Of a DNA stretch of 15,257 nucleotides, positions 13,012 through 15,257 are shown in pieces; the stretch's first letter is position 1; every line of letters begins with the position of its first letter. Origin of the DNA: Neisseriaceae bacterium. Lineage in GTDB: Bacteria; Pseudomonadota; Gammaproteobacteria; Burkholderiales; Neisseriaceae. The stretch is from assembly GCA_030151665.1 (NCBI GenBank), contig JASLDB010000298.1, positions 1-15,257 on the forward strand. Direction: 5' to 3'. The notes under the pieces were generated by a model. It was not told where the DNA came from, did not search any database, and saw only the letters and a program-made list of their open reading frames with translations. The translations under genes were made by a program, and so were the position numbers.

Positions 13012-14535
13012 GTGTCTATTCAAAAACCTGTGGTTTTATTAATTTTAGACGGCTTTGGCGATCGCCAAGAATCTGAAAACAACGCGGTGGCTTTGGCCAA
13101 TACGCCTCACCTTGATGCTTTTAAGGCAAAATATGCTTATGGCACGATTGATGCATCTGAACGCATGGTTGGCTTGCCAACAGGTCAGTTTGGCAATTCT
13201 GAAGTCGGTCACTTAAACATTGGTGCAGGTCGTGTGGTGCCACAAGACATCACCCGCATTGATATGGCCATTGAAGATGGTAGTTTCCAACAAAATGCTG
13301 TTTTTCAAGCAGCATGCAAAATGGATGGTAAACAAAACCTACATATTTTGGGGCTATTTTCTGATGGTGGTGTTCATGCCCACATTGACCATATTTTTGC
13401 CAGTTTAGATGCTGCATTGGCATTGGGTGTCCAAAATATTGTTGTGCACCCATTTTTAGATGGTCGGGATACACCACCCCAAAGTGCAGAAAAATACTTG
13501 GCACGCTTAGATGATTATGTTGCTCAACACCCTGAAGTCAAAATTGGTGCCTTGGTTGGTCGCTTTTACGCCATGGACCGTGACAATCGCTGGGATCGTG
13601 TGCAAACTGCTTACAATGCTTTATTTGCTGACACGGCTTATACAGCAGACACAGCAGTTGCAGGTTTACAAGCCGCTTATGCGCGCGATGAGAATGATGA
13701 GTTTGTTAAGCCAACCACAATTCATCCTGAAGCGGCATTACAAGACGGTGACCATGTCTTATTCTTAAACTTCCGAGCTGACCGTGCTCGTGAACTAACA
13801 CAAGCCTTAACCTTTACAGACTTCGCTGGTTTTGAGAAAAAACACCAAGCCAATTTGGGTTATTTTGCGAGTATCACTAGCTATGGAGCACAATACAATC
13901 ACCCAGTGATGTTTATGCCACAAAGCATTGAAAATGGTCTGGGTGAGTATGCTTCTAGCTTGGGCATTCGCCAATTGCGCATTGCTGAAACAGAAAAATA
14001 CCCCCATGTAACCTATTTCTTCAACGGTGGACAAGAAAGCCCTTATCCTTTAGAAGAACGCATTTTAGTGCCTTCACCAGATGTTGCAACTTACGATTTA
14101 CAGCCCGAAATGAATGCGGCTATTGTTTGTGATCACATTGTTGATGCATTAGAAAATGATAAATTTGATTTGATTATTTGTAATTTTGCCAATGGTGACA
14201 TGGTCGGACACACCGGTAATTTAGCTGCATCAATTAAAGCAGTTGAAACATTGGATGATTGCGTGGGTAAAATTGTCGACGTCGCATTGCAACACAATGG
14301 CCAAGTATTGGTAACAGCGGATCACGGTAATTGTGAGAATATGTTTGACCACAAAAATGGCCAAGCCCATACTCAACACACCACCAATCAAGTGCCCTTC
14401 TTGTATGTTGGCCCCAAAGCCAAGATTCACAGCGGTGGTGCACTTAAAGACATCGCCCCTTCATTATTGGCTATGTTAGGTGTTAACCAACCCGACCAAA
14501 TGACAGGTCAAAATCTTGTTGAATGGATCAAATGA
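13012..14535 (+). CDS. gpmI: 2,3-bisphosphoglycerate-independent phosphoglycerate mutase
   Basis: GpmI interconverts 3- and 2-phosphoglycerate in glycolysis and gluconeogenesis, without a bisphosphoglycerate cofactor and with two Mn2+ ions. The 507-residue length is normal. The alkaline-phosphatase-like domain is split: LILDGFGDR (Asp13 as metal ligand) and FGNSEVGHLNIGAGR with the phosphorylated Ser63 near the N-terminus, then FANGDMVGHTGN and VTADHGNCE (about 432-442) near the C-terminus. The phosphotransferase domain lies between, with HPFLDGRDTPPQSA and GRFYAMDRDNRWDR. The GTG at 13012 is preferred because AAAGG lies 9 nt upstream; a TTG at 13006 is too close to that site. The stop overlaps the envC start. 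Confidence 0.96.
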   Translation: MSIQKPVVLLILDGFGDRQESENNAVALANTPHLDAFKAKYAYGTIDASERMVGLPTGQFGNSEVGHLNIGAGRVVPQDITRIDMAIEDGSFQQNAVFQAACKMDGKQNLHILGLFSDGGVHAHIDHIFASLDAALALGVQNIVVHPFLDGRDTPPQSAEKYLARLDDYVAQHPEVKIGALVGRFYAMDRDNRWDRVQTAYNALFADTAYTADTAVAGLQAAYARDENDEFVKPTTIHPEAALQDGDHVLFLNFRADRARELTQALTFTDFAGFEKKHQANLGYFASITSYGAQYNHPVMFMPQSIENGLGEYASSLGIRQLRIAETEKYPHVTYFFNGGQESPYPLEERILVPSPDVATYDLQPEMNAAIVCDHIVDALENDKFDLIICNFANGDMVGHTGNLAASIKAVETLDDCVGKIVDVALQHNGQVLVTADHGNCENMFDHKNGQAHTQHTTNQVPFLYVGPKAKIHSGGALKDIAPSLLAMLGVNQPDQMTGQNLVEWIK

Positions 14536-15257
14536 AACCCTTGTTAAAACAAGTGTTATTGGCTACTTTGGGCTTGCTATGTTTAGCAGGCCCTGTGGCT
14601 TTTGCCAATGATGCCAAAAAACTGGAGCAAATTCAAAAACAACTGAACCAAGCTCAGAAAAATTTGAATTTACAGCAACAAGCCCAAAGCAAAGTCAAAA
14701 ATGATTTGCAACAAACACAGTCAGCCATTAGCGCTGAAGAAAAAGCCTTAAGTGCGGTTAATAAAACCCAACAAGGTTATTGGCAAGAACTGAAAAAACT
14801 GCAAAGCAATAACCAAGCCCTATTGGCAAAGGTCAATGCCAATAAAGCGCAAATCAGCCGTCTACTCAATGCCCATTACAAAAATAAACAACCCGATGCT
14901 TTGGTATTGTTGGTTAAAAACAGCGAACCCAATAAAAAAGGTCGCCAACTACAATATATTCGTTATTTGCAACAAGCCAATCAACAAGCCATTACCAACT
15001 TATTAGAACAACAAAAAGAAGTCGATAGGCAACAACAAAAAATCAATGCACAATTGGGCAAAATTAAAACCTTGCAAAATGAACAACAAAAATTGGTAGG
15101 CCAATTAAAAAACAAAAATTCACAAGTATTAAAAGAAAGCCAAGCCATTGATCGAGAAATTGCCAATCAAAAACAAGACATTGCTGCATTAAAGCAACAA
15201 GAAAAGCGCCTTAACCAAGTCATTGCTGATATTGCCAGAAAAAGTGCTGAACGAGCA
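14532..15257 (+). CDS. envC: EnvC-type murein hydrolase activator, 5' part (runs off window)
   Basis: The first 242 codons are present and open to the window end. A signal peptide (MKPLLKQVLLATLGLLCLAG, cleavage near AFA at 23-25) is followed by a long Gln/Lys/Asn-rich coiled coil (about 28-120), a short break with the motif QISRLLNAHYKNKQPDALVLLVKN, and a second coiled coil (about 145-240). This is the layout of EnvC, which recruits to the divisome and activates periplasmic amidases for cell separation; in E. coli these are AmiA and AmiB. The usual C-terminal LytM (M23-like, catalytically inactive) domain would lie beyond 15257 and is not seen. The ATG overlaps the gpmI stop (ATGA), indicating coupling; the gpmI-envC order is common in proteobacteria. 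Another periplasmic coiled-coil M23 protein is the alternative. Confidence 0.85.
   Translation, partial: MKPLLKQVLLATLGLLCLAGPVAFANDAKKLEQIQKQLNQAQKNLNLQQQAQSKVKNDLQQTQSAISAEEKALSAVNKTQQGYWQELKKLQSNNQALLAKVNANKAQISRLLNAHYKNKQPDALVLLVKNSEPNKKGRQLQYIRYLQQANQQAITNLLEQQKEVDRQQQKINAQLGKIKTLQNEQQKLVGQLKNKNSQVLKESQAIDREIANQKQDIAALKQQEKRLNQVIADIARKSAERA

Noticed and set aside
14981..15166. Leftward Cys/Phe-rich frame
   Set aside because: It is a shadow of the Gln/Lys-rich coiled coil of envC read on the opposite strand.
1..15257. Neisseria-type DNA uptake sequences (GCCGTCTGAA and close variants)
   Set aside because: None was seen by eye on either strand; terminators here are built from unrelated hairpins. 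A computed scan for other dialects would be needed to exclude them.
1..15257. CRISPR arrays, rRNA or complete insertion sequences
   Set aside because: No regularly spaced repeats, rRNA-like sequence or transposase frames were found.

Overview
The window reads as a chromosomal segment of a low-GC betaproteobacterium, most likely a member of the Neisseriaceae. This is inferred from remembered family resemblance of the SerRS, ArgB and YqgE proteins and the N-methyl-Phe type IV pilin; no search was run. I did not see the Neisseria DNA uptake sequence GCCGTCTGAA, so a genus outside classical Neisseria is plausible. Most of the window is core housekeeping sequence. The accessory parts are the left 3.7 kb and the stretch from about 5.3 to 6.9 kb.

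Layout. Positions 1-3050 hold a leftward series of separately terminated small genes for surface or envelope proteins: a type IV prepilin, a lipoprotein, a four-cysteine secreted protein and an AT-rich four-helix membrane protein. Nearly every one is followed by its own intrinsic terminator. Positions 3190-3632 contain an unannotated, decayed tyrosine recombinase (phage integrase) with frameshifts, in-frame stops and a lost catalytic Arg; it lies directly upstream of serS (3733-5034, rightward). Next come an NlpE-like lipoprotein (leftward) and a secreted fimbrillin-like protein (rightward). They diverge from a roughly 500 bp region that carries a perfect FNR-type box.

Positions 6958-10221 are leftward: a LysE/RhtB exporter, peptide deformylase, a SAM methyltransferase, then yaeQ and arfB, which are translationally coupled. 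In E. coli yaeQ-arfB is followed by nlpE. Here the NlpE-like gene is also next on the same strand, but one gene and a convergent hairpin lie between. A small, uncertain rightward ORF with its own terminator sits at 10454-10654.

Positions 10831-12752 form a leftward operon yqgE-ruvX-argB. It diverges from a rightward gpmI-envC unit, whose last gene runs off the window end. The two divergent promoters interleave over about 50 bp.

The main non-obvious observations are the decayed integrase, the FNR-type site with class II promoter spacing facing a leader of overlapping tiny ORFs, an 18-bp hairpin without a U-tract between convergent genes, and a short sequence shared downstream of two terminators. 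I did not find evidence for a large novel system.
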